Below are positions 17,389 through 26,358 of a stretch of 64,000 nt of DNA, one piece after another. The notes beneath the pieces were generated by a model, which worked only from the letters and a program-made list of their open reading frames with translations, was not told the origin of the DNA and did not search any database. The translations under genes were made by a program, and so were the position numbers. This DNA is from Paenibacillus sp. Soil522. Lineage in GTDB: Bacteria > Bacillota > Bacilli > Paenibacillales > Paenibacillaceae. Each line of letters begins with the position of its first letter. Within the stretch, counting starts at the first letter, position 1. The DNA is taken from positions 124,710-188,709 of the forward strand of contig NZ_LMRV01000088.1 of the NCBI RefSeq assembly GCF_001428245.1, written 5' to 3'.

Positions 17389-20300
17389 CTATTTCAACTT
17401 TCTGCGAATTTCATTAAGCTTTGTAGTCATTTCCTTATAAAACCGGTGCAAGTCCTCACCGTTTGCAAGCTCGACCTTCTCATATTCGAGACGCTCGCGC
17501 GCATCAAGGAATATGCCGAACAGCTCATCCAGCTTAGCAACCAGCAGTGAGGTATCCTCCGTTGCCGTCAATTCCGTTACTCTGCGCGCTGATTTGCGCA
17601 AGAGCGTACCGCGGCTCTTCTCATCCAGCTGGCGGAAGCTCTCGAACACCACATGCTCAACAAAGCTGCTGCTCTTCATTAAGTTGGCGAAAGGCTGCCA
17701 AGCCTCCTCCTCAGGTTCGCGGTCGTACACATAAAGCGCCCCCTTCTTGCAGATCGTCTCCGTGTACAGCGCCTCGATAAAATGATCGAGCCACTTTTCC
17801 TCATCCTGATGCTGATGAAGCAGCTGCTCAAGCTCGTTTGATTTAACCGCAATAGACTCGTACTTCGTGAGTTCCTCGCGAACCCGTCTTAGCTGCTCCG
17901 GCGAACGAATCAGATTTTCCTGTGCAAGCTCCTCCGTAAAGCTTCCGAATATATCTTTCGTCGTTTCGAGTTCCAGCCCTTCGGATAGAAGGCGCTTCAG
18001 CTCGCTCCACGCCCGTTTGACCTCGCCCAAATTCGGCTTTGCCGCATCGAGCTGCATATTGAAAGGTTTTAGCGCATCAGACAGCTGAAACGGCTTCGTG
18101 AAACGAACCGAATAACGGCTGCTCATGTTGTTATCGATGCCTTTCTCCTCGATAATGCGGTAGCCCTTCGCTTTAGCAAACTCTTCGCGGACTCTGGCGT
18201 TATAGCTTTTCACGCGTGGATTGACGTACGTGTCTCCCCATGATTTCTCTGGAATCGGCGACGGCAAATACGTCCAATTGACCCGTTCAGTCTGCACCAG
18301 GTGGCGCCCGATACCTTCCTTGTCCAAAATCGTTCGTTCATAGCTTTCCTCGTATACCTTGAGCGGCGTATAAACGAATAGAGGCACGCCGTTTCTCGTA
18401 TTCAGCCAGAAAATCCGGTTTTTGACTTCGCTTTCCTTGATCGTAAAGTGGGATTTACCGATCGAGTTATTTTGATAGTTCCGAATTCCCCGCAAAATGC
18501 TGGGCGCCTGCACCGGCACCGACACGAAGCCCCATGACGGGACATGCAAATTGCCCGAGCTGTTGCTGAGATGGAATACTGGAACTGCTTCCTCATCCAG
18601 CTTGCTTGCGATATGACGCTCAACAAATTTCTCGATCGATTCATCGTTTCCGTATTTCATAACGAGGAATTCTTCCATCGATTTCGTAATAAGGTCGCCG
18701 AATTTATCGGTCAAAAATTCCGAGATCGAGCTGACGATATCGATTTCCTGCTCCTTCACCCATAGGTTCGAATGATCCAGCAGCTCCTGCGTAAAGTCGC
18801 GAATCAGATCGTCCCCATCTTTCTTATCCATTAACCGGCTGATGACATCGGATATGTCCGGCACGCCGACGATGTTCCAATAATACGTTTTGTTCCCCTT
18901 ATGGTCGGACTGCTCTTCCCCGTTTGTGAGAATGTCACCGTTTTTGGCAAAAATCGAATTAAGTACATTTAAAATTTCCGTAAACACGTTATAGATCCGG
19001 TTATTCTCGTTGTTCAAGAGCTGGTGCAGATCCTCATAAAACTCAATCAATTGCTCCATACGCTCGACATCGGCATGCAGCCAGTACTCATTGATTTTCG
19101 CTTCAATATAGTTGTTTTTCTTCTTCTCCTTGGATACGAACGCGCTCTTCGCATCACCCATGCGCTCATTCGCCTGTTCTCTGGCCGCTTCAATTTCCCG
19201 CGGAAGCCGCGACAGCCCCTCGCGAAGCGTCTCAATATAAGAGAGCAGCATCTTTAGCAGGCAAAAGCCTTTCTCGGTATACAGGAGACGGGATACGTAG
19301 AACGGTCCCTGCTCCGGATGAAGGAACGTACGGCGAATTTGATCGGTAAATTGCCCGACGATTTCACCCGGAAGCTGTTTTTTGGCCTTGATATATTCCT
19401 CGCGCGCACGGGTCAGGAAGTTTTGCTCCAGCTCGGTATCCATGTTCACGGCTTGCATTTTCACCACGTTATTATAGCTGAGGCGCTCACTGTTCTCGAA
19501 GCCCGGCAGCGGCTCCGGTACGCGTGAATCGAATGTCTTCATCATCGTTTCGAGGTCGATTCCAAGCTTGCGCGCAAATTTCTCCACATCGTCCTGACTC
19601 GGCGCCTTCTCGAACATTTTGTCCATTTTATTAAAGAGCCGGTAGGCTAAATACGTCGTCATTTCCTCGATTGGCAGTACCGCCGAAGAAGCTCCGATAA
19701 TGTTGTAGTCGTAGTTGGCCGGATACATCTTGTTCATTTGAGCGATATTCGTCCGAATGTTGCTAATATAATCATGAATGGCGAATTCTTCGCCGGACTG
19801 CTTCTCCTCGCTCGAAATAAAGTTCGTAATGTTCTCCGCCGTCACGTTCATGCAGTAATCGTAGGCATTCTCGAGCAGCTTGCCTTCCGCATTTGTGGCC
19901 GAGATGAGATGGCACAGGTTAAAGGGCGGAAGCGGCGAATTAACGGACAGGATATTGCCGTACTGCTGCTTGAACCGCTCTCCCCGGCTGTCCACATTCA
20001 TCCAATAGTCCAATTCCTTCAGTGCGGCATAGCCGTTCTTCTTGATATACTCGCGCGTATGATCGCTCAAGCTTTTGTTCGCAAGATTAATGTCCGGCGT
20101 GAACAAATAACCAAGCGTGTTAACCCGGTCGATGCCTGCAGAGCCGTGATCGCGCTCGATAATCCCTCTGACGATATACGAAATATCGAGGAAGCAGCCG
20201 CTGCCCGTTCCGCCGGATAAGCCAGTGAGCAGAAATACCATCAGCTTCTTATTCGTGCCGACAGACAGCGTCTTAATTTTTTTGTCGATGCTTTGCACGA

Positions 20301-20778
20301 CTTGGTTTATCTTCGTAAACAGCAGCAGCCGGCCTGCTTGACGCACGCCAGCCGCACCGTTCATCCCATCGGTAATGCTCAGCTCAGGCGACAGCCAGTC
20401 TGTAATGTACGGCTCCAAAATGCTGCGGTTTTGCAGCAGTCCCCCAACCTCGGGATTGGACAGCAGCACGAATTCATTAATCGGATCGAGACCGATCCCT
20501 TTATACTTTTTGTTGCGGTCCTGTTCATTCGTTTCGAAGGCAAGGAACTCCACGTTGTTCGGCTTATCGCGCTTTCGCTTGGAAACCGGATCCTCCGGCA
20601 GCTTAAAACGGCGGTTAATCTGATATTTCAAGCGCAGCAGCGCATCGATGCCGGTACCGCCAAGTCCAATAATCAAAATCGGGTTATCAATCGTGTCTAC
20701 CCGAATTTTCTCACTGACAATACCTCCGCCAAGTGAAACGTCGAGCTGCTGAATATGTTCTCTTACGATGGGTTTCAT
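17389..20778 (-). CDS. Tubulin-like GTPase, large (Tubulin_2 type)
   Basis: 1129 residues, ATG at 20778 with AGGAGG 9 bases upstream. N-terminal nucleotide-binding domain: PILIIGLGGTGIDALLRL at residues 33-50, as in FtsZ/tubulin relatives, and the exact tubulin signature SGGTGSG at 188-194 (LLTGLSGGTGSGCFLDIS). It is far longer than FtsZ (about 380) because of a large helical C-terminal region with charged coiled-coil-like stretches. This is the prokaryotic tubulin-like family found in vWA/GTPase gene clusters rather than a division FtsZ. Expected to bind GTP and possibly polymerise. Second gene of the operon, 24 bp after the vWA gene. Confidence 0.9.
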   Translation of the reverse strand: MKPIVREHIQQLDVSLGGGIVSEKIRVDTIDNPILIIGLGGTGIDALLRLKYQINRRFKLPEDPVSKRKRDKPNNVEFLAFETNEQDRNKKYKGIGLDPINEFVLLSNPEVGGLLQNRSILEPYITDWLSPELSITDGMNGAAGVRQAGRLLLFTKINQVVQSIDKKIKTLSVGTNKKLMVFLLTGLSGGTGSGCFLDISYIVRGIIERDHGSAGIDRVNTLGYLFTPDINLANKSLSDHTREYIKKNGYAALKELDYWMNVDSRGERFKQQYGNILSVNSPLPPFNLCHLISATNAEGKLLENAYDYCMNVTAENITNFISSEEKQSGEEFAIHDYISNIRTNIAQMNKMYPANYDYNIIGASSAVLPIEEMTTYLAYRLFNKMDKMFEKAPSQDDVEKFARKLGIDLETMMKTFDSRVPEPLPGFENSERLSYNNVVKMQAVNMDTELEQNFLTRAREEYIKAKKQLPGEIVGQFTDQIRRTFLHPEQGPFYVSRLLYTEKGFCLLKMLLSYIETLREGLSRLPREIEAAREQANERMGDAKSAFVSKEKKKNNYIEAKINEYWLHADVERMEQLIEFYEDLHQLLNNENNRIYNVFTEILNVLNSIFAKNGDILTNGEEQSDHKGNKTYYWNIVGVPDISDVISRLMDKKDGDDLIRDFTQELLDHSNLWVKEQEIDIVSSISEFLTDKFGDLITKSMEEFLVMKYGNDESIEKFVERHIASKLDEEAVPVFHLSNSSGNLHVPSWGFVSVPVQAPSILRGIRNYQNNSIGKSHFTIKESEVKNRIFWLNTRNGVPLFVYTPLKVYEESYERTILDKEGIGRHLVQTERVNWTYLPSPIPEKSWGDTYVNPRVKSYNARVREEFAKAKGYRIIEEKGIDNNMSSRYSVRFTKPFQLSDALKPFNMQLDAAKPNLGEVKRAWSELKRLLSEGLELETTKDIFGSFTEELAQENLIRSPEQLRRVREELTKYESIAVKSNELEQLLHQHQDEEKWLDHFIEALYTETICKKGALYVYDREPEEEAWQPFANLMKSSSFVEHVVFESFRQLDEKSRGTLLRKSARRVTELTATEDTSLLVAKLDELFGIFLDARERLEYEKVELANGEDLHRFYKEMTTKLNEIRRKLK

Positions 20779-20802
20779 TCATTACTACCTCCTGAGCTCT
20801 AT

Positions 20803-22569
20803 TTAAACGAGATATTCAATTAATATCGTTTTATCCACTTGCTTCAGCGAAACCGTAAGGCGGTCTCCGCTCTTCATTTCCAATGGGCGGGCCGCATCGA
20901 TTGCCCGTCCCGACCTCTCAATCGTGCATGAGGAGCCGTTTTCCAGTACGATGCGGTCGTTGCTGCCCGGTTTGAAGACGACTTTCTCTGTTTCCTTCAG
21001 CTCAGGCGCCAGCTGCAGCAGCTGATGGAGCAGCAGCTTGCCTTTGAAAGCAGACAGCTTCTTATACTGCGGCGACGTTTTGTCACCCGTATTCTCGTCC
21101 CGGATTTCAATGACGAGCTGGCCGACAAAGCCGCGGTTCGCCTGCTTTAGAAGACGGAGCATGAAGTAGCCTGCTGCAAGCAAAACCGCCAGACCTACCG
21201 CGCCTATAATGACAGGCACAACCGGGAATGGCTTCTCTGCTTTGCCTTCCGGCTTGGCCGGTGCCGTTCCTGCTTTGGCCGTAATGGTAACCGCATCCGT
21301 CTCACGGAAGAAGCTTTCCTCCTCGGCCTTTACTCTGATCTCATAGTCATGCTCTTCGGCAATTTTATACGTTCCTTCAAAATGATCGCCCGCATTTTCC
21401 ATCGGTAATTCCTCGGTTGTACCGGTGTCCAAATCTTTAACGAGTAAAACCGCGCTCATGTTGCTGTACTGCGTCTTGTCCTCCAGCTTTTTCCCTCCGC
21501 TTACCAGATAAGAGCTGAATTGCACCTTATCGCCCTTCGAATAGGCCGTTGAACCGAGCGGGTCCATCGCAAGGCTCAGATCATAGTTAAAAATAAGATT
21601 GATATCGATTTTATCGCGATTCACGCCTTTAACCTGCAGCGTCCACTCACCTTCGGACGGCTTAAGCAGCTTGAGCAGGGAGTAGCTCTTCGACCTCGAT
21701 TGCAGGACGCCGTCCGAAGGAATCGCAACAGCGTTGCCTGCCGGATCAACCAGCTTCGCCTCAACCGGTTTAGATGACATGATCGAAATATTCGCTTCCA
21801 ATACATTGGCATTTGGAACGGAGATTTTCACATTTTGATAGTTTCCGTCCGCCGTAAACGAATCGACCGGCACGACGTTCAGCTCCTGATGGCTGGCGAA
21901 AATCTCACTTAATATTTGCGGCAAATCATCTGCCGAATCGGTTGAGAACGACTTTCCGCCTGTCAAATCCGAAAGCTCGGCCAGCGCTTCCTCATTTAAT
22001 TTACCGTTGGCGTTCAAACCAATCGTATAGATCGGAACGCCGCTTTCATTCGCTTCTTTAATGGCCTTCTTCATGTCCGCGTCGGACTGGGCCTCTGTTC
22101 TGCCGGAATCTTCATTAAAATCGTTATTGCCGTCAGCAAGCAAAATAATCATCGGCTCGTGACCGGGATCAGCTCCATCATCCAAAATTTGCACAGCTTC
22201 CTTAACTCCGACGGATATGTCAGTGTAGGCGCCGCGGTTCAGTTGATCGATAAAGCCCTTCAGGTTCTCCTTGTCCGCCGCCGACTGGATTTCCAACAGC
22301 GCCTTCTCGCGCTGGATCTCATCGGTATAGGCAACGATTCCAACCTGATCGCCCTGCGCCGACAGCATGTCGATAAACATCTTCATCGCTTCGTTGCCAA
22401 TTTTGCCCGGATCGCTTGTGCTCATCGAATTGCTCACATCGAGCACCAGCACCGCATCGATTCGAGAGGCGCCTTGCGCCACGTACGCCGTGGATAAGCC
22501 GCTGAACGGCAGCAATAGCAGGGCGGAAACCCATATAAGTTGATGTGACAAACGTTTAAGTCGATTCAT
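20803..22569 (-). CDS. Secreted, membrane-anchored vWA-domain protein
   Basis: 588 residues from the ATG at 22569 (AAAGGAGTACAATA upstream; an ATG 18 bp earlier lacks a site). Signal peptide to about residue 35, then a complete vWA domain to about residue 225: DxSxS in VLVLDVSNSM, the loop-2 threonine in GAYTDISVG and the loop-3 aspartate in ILLADGNNDF, so the metal site (MIDAS) is intact. Beta-rich segments follow, then a Pro/Lys linker, one membrane helix (about 452-474) and a 114-residue cytoplasmic domain of alternating strands. Orientation is therefore vWA outside, tail inside. First gene of the operon, the natural sensor or adhesion component. Faces the 22720-23825 unit across an intergenic palindrome. 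Confidence 0.88.
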   Translation of the reverse strand: MNRLKRLSHQLIWVSALLLLPFSGLSTAYVAQGASRIDAVLVLDVSNSMSTSDPGKIGNEAMKMFIDMLSAQGDQVGIVAYTDEIQREKALLEIQSAADKENLKGFIDQLNRGAYTDISVGVKEAVQILDDGADPGHEPMIILLADGNNDFNEDSGRTEAQSDADMKKAIKEANESGVPIYTIGLNANGKLNEEALAELSDLTGGKSFSTDSADDLPQILSEIFASHQELNVVPVDSFTADGNYQNVKISVPNANVLEANISIMSSKPVEAKLVDPAGNAVAIPSDGVLQSRSKSYSLLKLLKPSEGEWTLQVKGVNRDKIDINLIFNYDLSLAMDPLGSTAYSKGDKVQFSSYLVSGGKKLEDKTQYSNMSAVLLVKDLDTGTTEELPMENAGDHFEGTYKIAEEHDYEIRVKAEEESFFRETDAVTITAKAGTAPAKPEGKAEKPFPVVPVIIGAVGLAVLLAAGYFMLRLLKQANRGFVGQLVIEIRDENTGDKTSPQYKKLSAFKGKLLLHQLLQLAPELKETEKVVFKPGSNDRIVLENGSSCTIERSGRAIDAARPLEMKSGDRLTVSLKQVDKTILIEYLV

Positions 22570-22649
22570 TATTGTACTCCTTTGCAATGGGACGAGAGCA
22601 TCTGCCGCCTAGACCAATAGTCACGGTTAGTAACTGCTCCCAAGATGAT

Positions 22650-22673
22650 GATATACTATTAAATAAGTATACC
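22650..22673. promoter_or_regulatory. Inverted repeat between the divergent operons
   Basis: GATATACT, 8-base spacer, AGTATACC: an 8-bp arm palindrome with one mismatch. It lies in the 150-bp gap between the vWA operon (minus) and the small-peptide/zinc-ribbon unit (plus). Each arm also contains TATACT, a -10-like hexamer, on opposite strands, so this may be overlapping divergent promoters, an operator, or both. I saw no good -35 for either. Confidence 0.45.
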
Positions 22674-22719
22674 TGATAGATTTCCAGAAATCACTTTTAC
22701 TGTAAGAAAGGAATAATAC

Positions 22720-22875
22720 ATGGTTACATACGTCTGTCTTGGATTATTGTTTCTTTTTGTCATGATCAATGCTATTAGCTGCCATTCACGCCGGAAGCGG
22801 GCTCCTTCTCATGAGGACCTTAACAAGCTTGTCTTATCTATCCTGAGAAGCAGCGGGCAGCGTGACCGCGAATGA
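22720..22875 (+). CDS. 51-residue membrane peptide, coupled to the zinc-ribbon gene
   Basis: ATG at 22720 with AAGAAAGGA 7 bases upstream; encodes MVTYVCLGLLFLFVMINAIS followed by a basic, then charged tail ending SSGQRDRE, and stops with TGA at 22873-22875. Its last four bases ATGA contain the ATG of the next gene. The single hydrophobic N-terminal helix and basic flank predict a membrane peptide with a cytoplasmic tail. Overlap and ribosome binding site argue it is real. It diverges from the tubulin/GTPase operon and may belong to the same system. Confidence 0.7.
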   Translation: MVTYVCLGLLFLFVMINAISCHSRRKRAPSHEDLNKLVLSILRSSGQRDRE

Positions 22876-23825
22876 CAAAGAAGCTGCCGGTACTTCTTAA
22901 CCCTTATATTAAAGCACGCTACCCTTATAATAAGCTTAAAATATGCCGACGCTGCAATTACTTCACTGTACTTGGTGATGCAAAATGCCCAATATGCGGC
23001 AAAGCTGCCCTGCAAAGCGTGGAGAAACGAGCATCCTCCATGCTGCAGCGATCGATGTGGAAAGCGCGGCTCATTGCATTGTTAATTATCGGCGCCGGCC
23101 TGGCGATGAGCGGGTCCACTATGCAGTCCAGCCTGTCCGCCGCAGGAGGCTTGGCGTTACTCGCTCTATTATGGACGATCCAGAGACGGTCGACCCCTGC
23201 ACTTTTGCGCTTGCAGCTACAAAAATTATTTCAAAATGAAGCTTATACCCTCATTGCAGGCCTTGTTAATGACCGTGATTCGGCTATTCAGGTGTTTCAT
23301 AGCGGCAATAAACCGCTCGCTTATGAAATGCTGCGAGAAATCGGAGCGCTCGTCCATACCGACCAGCTTCGGATCGAGCAAATATTGCTGCTTCAATCGT
23401 TTGTGCTGCGCAAGGACATGGACCTTATGCTGGACCCGCTGCTAATGGACCATTTTAATCCCGATCTTGTTGAATATATCGGCGAGCTCGCGAAAATCAG
23501 GCGGGATCTGCTCAAGGAAAATACGTTCCGGTATATTTTGGTGCATGAAGCCCAGATTCTGAAAATGGAGCATGGCGAGAACATATTAGTCGGCGTTGCC
23601 GGTGCTGCAGTCAGAATGAAACGATACGTTGCCCTTTATCCGTATTTGGTGCTGCGCTATGCGCGCAAGCTTCCTAAAGACCGGTTTCTGCGGTTATACC
23701 GGATCATTCAGAGCAGCCCGAACGCAAGCTTCGGTCCTTTATATGAAGAGGTCATGAATACTTATAACGAAAAGTTCAAATGGGATGAGGACTTCCAGCG
23801 CGCGGGCAAGGATCGGGGCTTGTAG
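22872..23825 (+). CDS. Zinc-ribbon membrane protein with helical C-terminal domain, unknown function
   Basis: 317 residues. C-x2-C...C-x2-C near the N-terminus (KICRRCNYF at about 25-33, KCPICGK at about 38-44), then two adjacent membrane helices (about 66-82 and 86-103), then a 210-residue helical region without a recognised family. Starts within the stop of the 51-residue gene (ATGA). The N-terminal ribbon echoes the one on the GTPase at 12090-13349. Divergent to the seven-gene operon and likely functionally tied to it; no further evidence. Ends at a bidirectional terminator shared with hflC. Confidence 0.75.
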   Translation: MTKKLPVLLNPYIKARYPYNKLKICRRCNYFTVLGDAKCPICGKAALQSVEKRASSMLQRSMWKARLIALLIIGAGLAMSGSTMQSSLSAAGGLALLALLWTIQRRSTPALLRLQLQKLFQNEAYTLIAGLVNDRDSAIQVFHSGNKPLAYEMLREIGALVHTDQLRIEQILLLQSFVLRKDMDLMLDPLLMDHFNPDLVEYIGELAKIRRDLLKENTFRYILVHEAQILKMEHGENILVGVAGAAVRMKRYVALYPYLVLRYARKLPKDRFLRLYRIIQSSPNASFGPLYEEVMNTYNEKFKWDEDFQRAGKDRGL

Positions 23826-23831
23826 CACAAA

Positions 23832-23857
23832 AAGCCCTCCGCATCAGCGAAGGGCTT
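23832..23857. terminator. Bidirectional terminator between zinc-ribbon gene and hflC
   Basis: AAGCCCTCCGC / GCGAAGGGCTT stem with one mismatch and a short loop; A-rich on the left and T-containing on the right. The flanking genes converge. Confidence 0.7.
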
Positions 23858-23862
23858 CTCGA

Positions 23863-24729
23863 TTATTGTCCCAGCAAAATTTTGGCATACGGAGAATCAA
23901 TCGGTATCATAATGACAGGTTCATTTTTCAATGTCACCGCATAGCTCTCCAGCGTCCGGTAGAAATGATAGAATTGTGGATCTTTGCCATACGCTTTGTT
24001 ATAAATAACCGCCGCCTCACGCTCGCCTTCGGCCACAATTTTTTTCGCGTCGGCCTGAGCCTGCGCGATCAGCTCCGTAGCTGTGCGATCCGCTTTTGAA
24101 GTAATTTTGCGGGATTCCTCGTCTCCCTCGGACAAATAGCGGGCCGCGATCGATTGACGATCTGAAATCATCCGGTTGTATACGCTTTGCTTATTTTCTT
24201 CCGGCAAATCGGTGCGCTTAATCCTGACATCAATAACTTCGATACCGTAGTTATCTCTTGTTAGCGCCGCTACAACATCCTTCGTAATCTCGTCGTTAAT
24301 GTTGCCCCGCGCCGTGTTCTCGCTAATGATATTATCGTAATTGACCTCCGACAGCTTGCGTCTGACAGAGTTATAAACCGCCTCGTCGATCCGCTGAATG
24401 CCTCCGCTGACCGACTGCACCGTTCTCAAAAATTGCGATGCGTTGGTGATGCGCCACACCGTGTAATTATCTACTACGATCGGCTTCTGGTCCTTCGTCA
24501 ATATCGAAGTCGGACTGCTCTCATATGTCATTTGGTACTTAGGCAGCATCGATACGTTCTCAATAAACGGGAGCTTAAACTGTAAGCCTGGCTCAGATAC
24601 GGTCCTCATTGCCTCGCCGAACCGAAGCACGATTTTATATTCGCCTTCCTTCACGATATACATTGAGCCTGAGCCCAAAATAAAAACAACCAGCACGACG
24701 ATAAGGGTTAGCCATTGGTTTCTCTTCAT
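23863..24729 (-). CDS. hflC: HflC, SPFH/band-7 modulator of membrane protease FtsH
   Basis: 288 residues: N-terminal membrane anchor (LTLIVVLVVFILGSGSMYIV, about 7-26), then the SPFH domain with YKIVLRFGEAMRTVSEPGLQ and a C-terminal helical arm rich in Ala/Glu (ITSKADRTATELIAQAQADA). This is the HflC arrangement. In known systems HflK and HflC alternate in a ring cage around FtsH in the membrane. Its ATG overlaps the HflK stop (ATGA), so the pair is translationally coupled. Confidence 0.93.
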   Translation of the reverse strand: MKRNQWLTLIVVLVVFILGSGSMYIVKEGEYKIVLRFGEAMRTVSEPGLQFKLPFIENVSMLPKYQMTYESSPTSILTKDQKPIVVDNYTVWRITNASQFLRTVQSVSGGIQRIDEAVYNSVRRKLSEVNYDNIISENTARGNINDEITKDVVAALTRDNYGIEVIDVRIKRTDLPEENKQSVYNRMISDRQSIAARYLSEGDEESRKITSKADRTATELIAQAQADAKKIVAEGEREAAVIYNKAYGKDPQFYHFYRTLESYAVTLKNEPVIMIPIDSPYAKILLGQ

Positions 24730-25790
24730 TGCGCGTCACCTCCTTGCGGAGCTTCCGTGACTGGCGGCGTTGCTGCCGGCGGAGCCGCCGCGCTGCCCGA
24801 TCCGCGCAGCAGCTCATTGAGCGGCAAATAATTTACCGTATCGCTGTTGGAATTCGTAATAAATATTTTGGCATCCGGCAATATTTTCTCCAGCGTCTCG
24901 AGAATCAAACGGCTCTCTGTAACATTCGGGTTATTTTTGTACTCTCCGTATATCGCATTAAATTTGGCAACGTCACCTTCCGCATTCAAGATCCGCGACT
25001 TCTTCTGGCCTTCCGCATTCTCAAGAAGAGCCTGCGCCTCACCGCGCGCTTTCGGTATGCGATCATTTTCGTACTTTGCGGCGTTATTGATTTTCGTATT
25101 TTTCTCCTCGCGCGCGTTCGTTACCTCGCGGAAGGCTTCCGCTACCTGACCGCTTGGCGGCTCGATATCCTGGAACTTAATATCAATGATCTGGATGCCT
25201 GTTTGATATTTGGCCTGCAGCTCGATCAGCTTCTCCCGAACTTTGTCTTGAATGACCGTTTTACCGTCTGTGATGGCATAATCCAGCTTCTCTGAACCGA
25301 TTACCGCACGGATCGAGGAGCTTGCCGCATTACGCAAAAACTGCTCGGGGTCCGAGATGTTATACAAGTAATCGCGAATGTTGCTTATCTTCCACTGCAC
25401 AACCGCGTCCGCCGATACTATATTTTCATCGCCCGTAATCATCATCGCTTCCTCTTCGACCGGAACCGCCTCCGAGCCCTCCTGACGGTAGCCGATATGT
25501 ATCCGCTGCGTCAGCTCGGCCGGAACGGTAATGACCTGCTGAATCGGATAAGGCCATTTGAAATGCAGTCCTGCCGAGGTTTCATTCGAATACTTCCCGA
25601 AAGTTAAAATGGCAGCACGTTCTTGCTCTTGTACCGTGTAGAAGGAAGACGTCCCTATAGAAATGATAATAATTGCCGCAACGACACCGATAACGATTTT
25701 CTTTACCGTGCCTGGCTTGAATTCCGGCGGCCTGCGGCCGCCCATACCAGGTTTTTCATTCTGGTTAAGATCCGTTAAGCTCACTGACAT
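24726..25790 (-). CDS. hflK: HflK, SPFH/band-7 modulator of membrane protease FtsH
   Basis: 354 residues from the ATG at 25790. An in-frame ATG 18 bp upstream has no ribosome binding site, whereas AAAGGGGAG directly precedes the chosen one, at short spacing. Cytoplasmic Gly/Pro-rich start, membrane helix at about 31-50, SPFH domain (ERAAILTFGKYSNETSAGLH), helical arm (NAAKYENDRIPKARGEAQAL), and a Pro/Ala-rich tail. Partner of HflC downstream. Confidence 0.93.
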   Translation of the reverse strand: MSVSLTDLNQNEKPGMGGRRPPEFKPGTVKKIVIGVVAAIIIISIGTSSFYTVQEQERAAILTFGKYSNETSAGLHFKWPYPIQQVITVPAELTQRIHIGYRQEGSEAVPVEEEAMMITGDENIVSADAVVQWKISNIRDYLYNISDPEQFLRNAASSSIRAVIGSEKLDYAITDGKTVIQDKVREKLIELQAKYQTGIQIIDIKFQDIEPPSGQVAEAFREVTNAREEKNTKINNAAKYENDRIPKARGEAQALLENAEGQKKSRILNAEGDVAKFNAIYGEYKNNPNVTESRLILETLEKILPDAKIFITNSNSDTVNYLPLNELLRGSGSAAAPPAATPPVTEAPQGGDAQ

Positions 25791-25953
25791 CTCTCCCCTT
25801 TCAAGCATTTGTCATATTTTTCAAAAAATGCGCTATCGGGGATAATACGGGAAGTAAGCCTTTAGGTCACGGATTTTCGCAAATTTCATAATTTTTCCTG
25901 ATAAACATTCACATATCTTCATTTTTCTGCGTTATAAGCTGTCCTAGCTAAAA

Positions 25954-26253
25954 TTAAGCATGTTTAAATAGCAGCAGTTTAGACTTAGCCGGCGCCAGAT
26001 CAATCCGATGCTCGTCGTCCGCCGGGTCTATACGCCACTCTTGTCCGCTCCATAAATCCCGAACGACTATCCCCTTAGACGAATCTATGCCCATTCTTGC
26101 AAATGATGCATGCTTAACCATTTCCGTTTCCGCATCGAAGTTGAAGGCCGCAACGTAAGTGCCTTCCCGGGCGTTCAGCGAAACAGGTCTTCGCCTTTGC
26201 TGCCGCTTCTGCCCTCCATTCTGCCTCCTCCCCTTCATTATTAATGGATTCAT
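25954..26253 (-). pseudogene. Probable remnant of a glycoside hydrolase C-terminal domain
   Basis: An open frame of 99 codons whose second half (AAFNFDAETEMVKHASFARM, then VVRDLWSGQEWRIDP and LAPAKSKLLLFKHA) looks like the C-terminal beta-sandwich of alpha-galactosidase-type glycosidases. The first 27 residues are a run of Arg/Gln/Lys unlike any domain, and no catalytic domain precedes it. I interpret it as the end of a lost gene fused to non-coding sequence. A small stand-alone protein is possible but unlikely. Confidence 0.5.
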
Positions 26254-26280
26254 TTATGACCATCCTATATAAGAAAACAC

Positions 26281-26309
26281 TTGCCAACCATTGCAGAACT
26301 ATGTAGAAT
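26281..26309 (+). promoter_or_regulatory. Sigma-A-type promoter upstream of the uracil/xanthine permease
   Basis: TTGCCA (26281-26286), 17-bp spacer, TAGAAT (26304-26309). The coding start is 50 bp downstream. I saw no PyrR-type attenuator or purine riboswitch in the leader, which is too short for either. Confidence 0.5.
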
Positions 26310-26358
26310 CGACAAGGGCCAAAACAGACAACTTACATCATAGAAGGAGCTTAATCAA

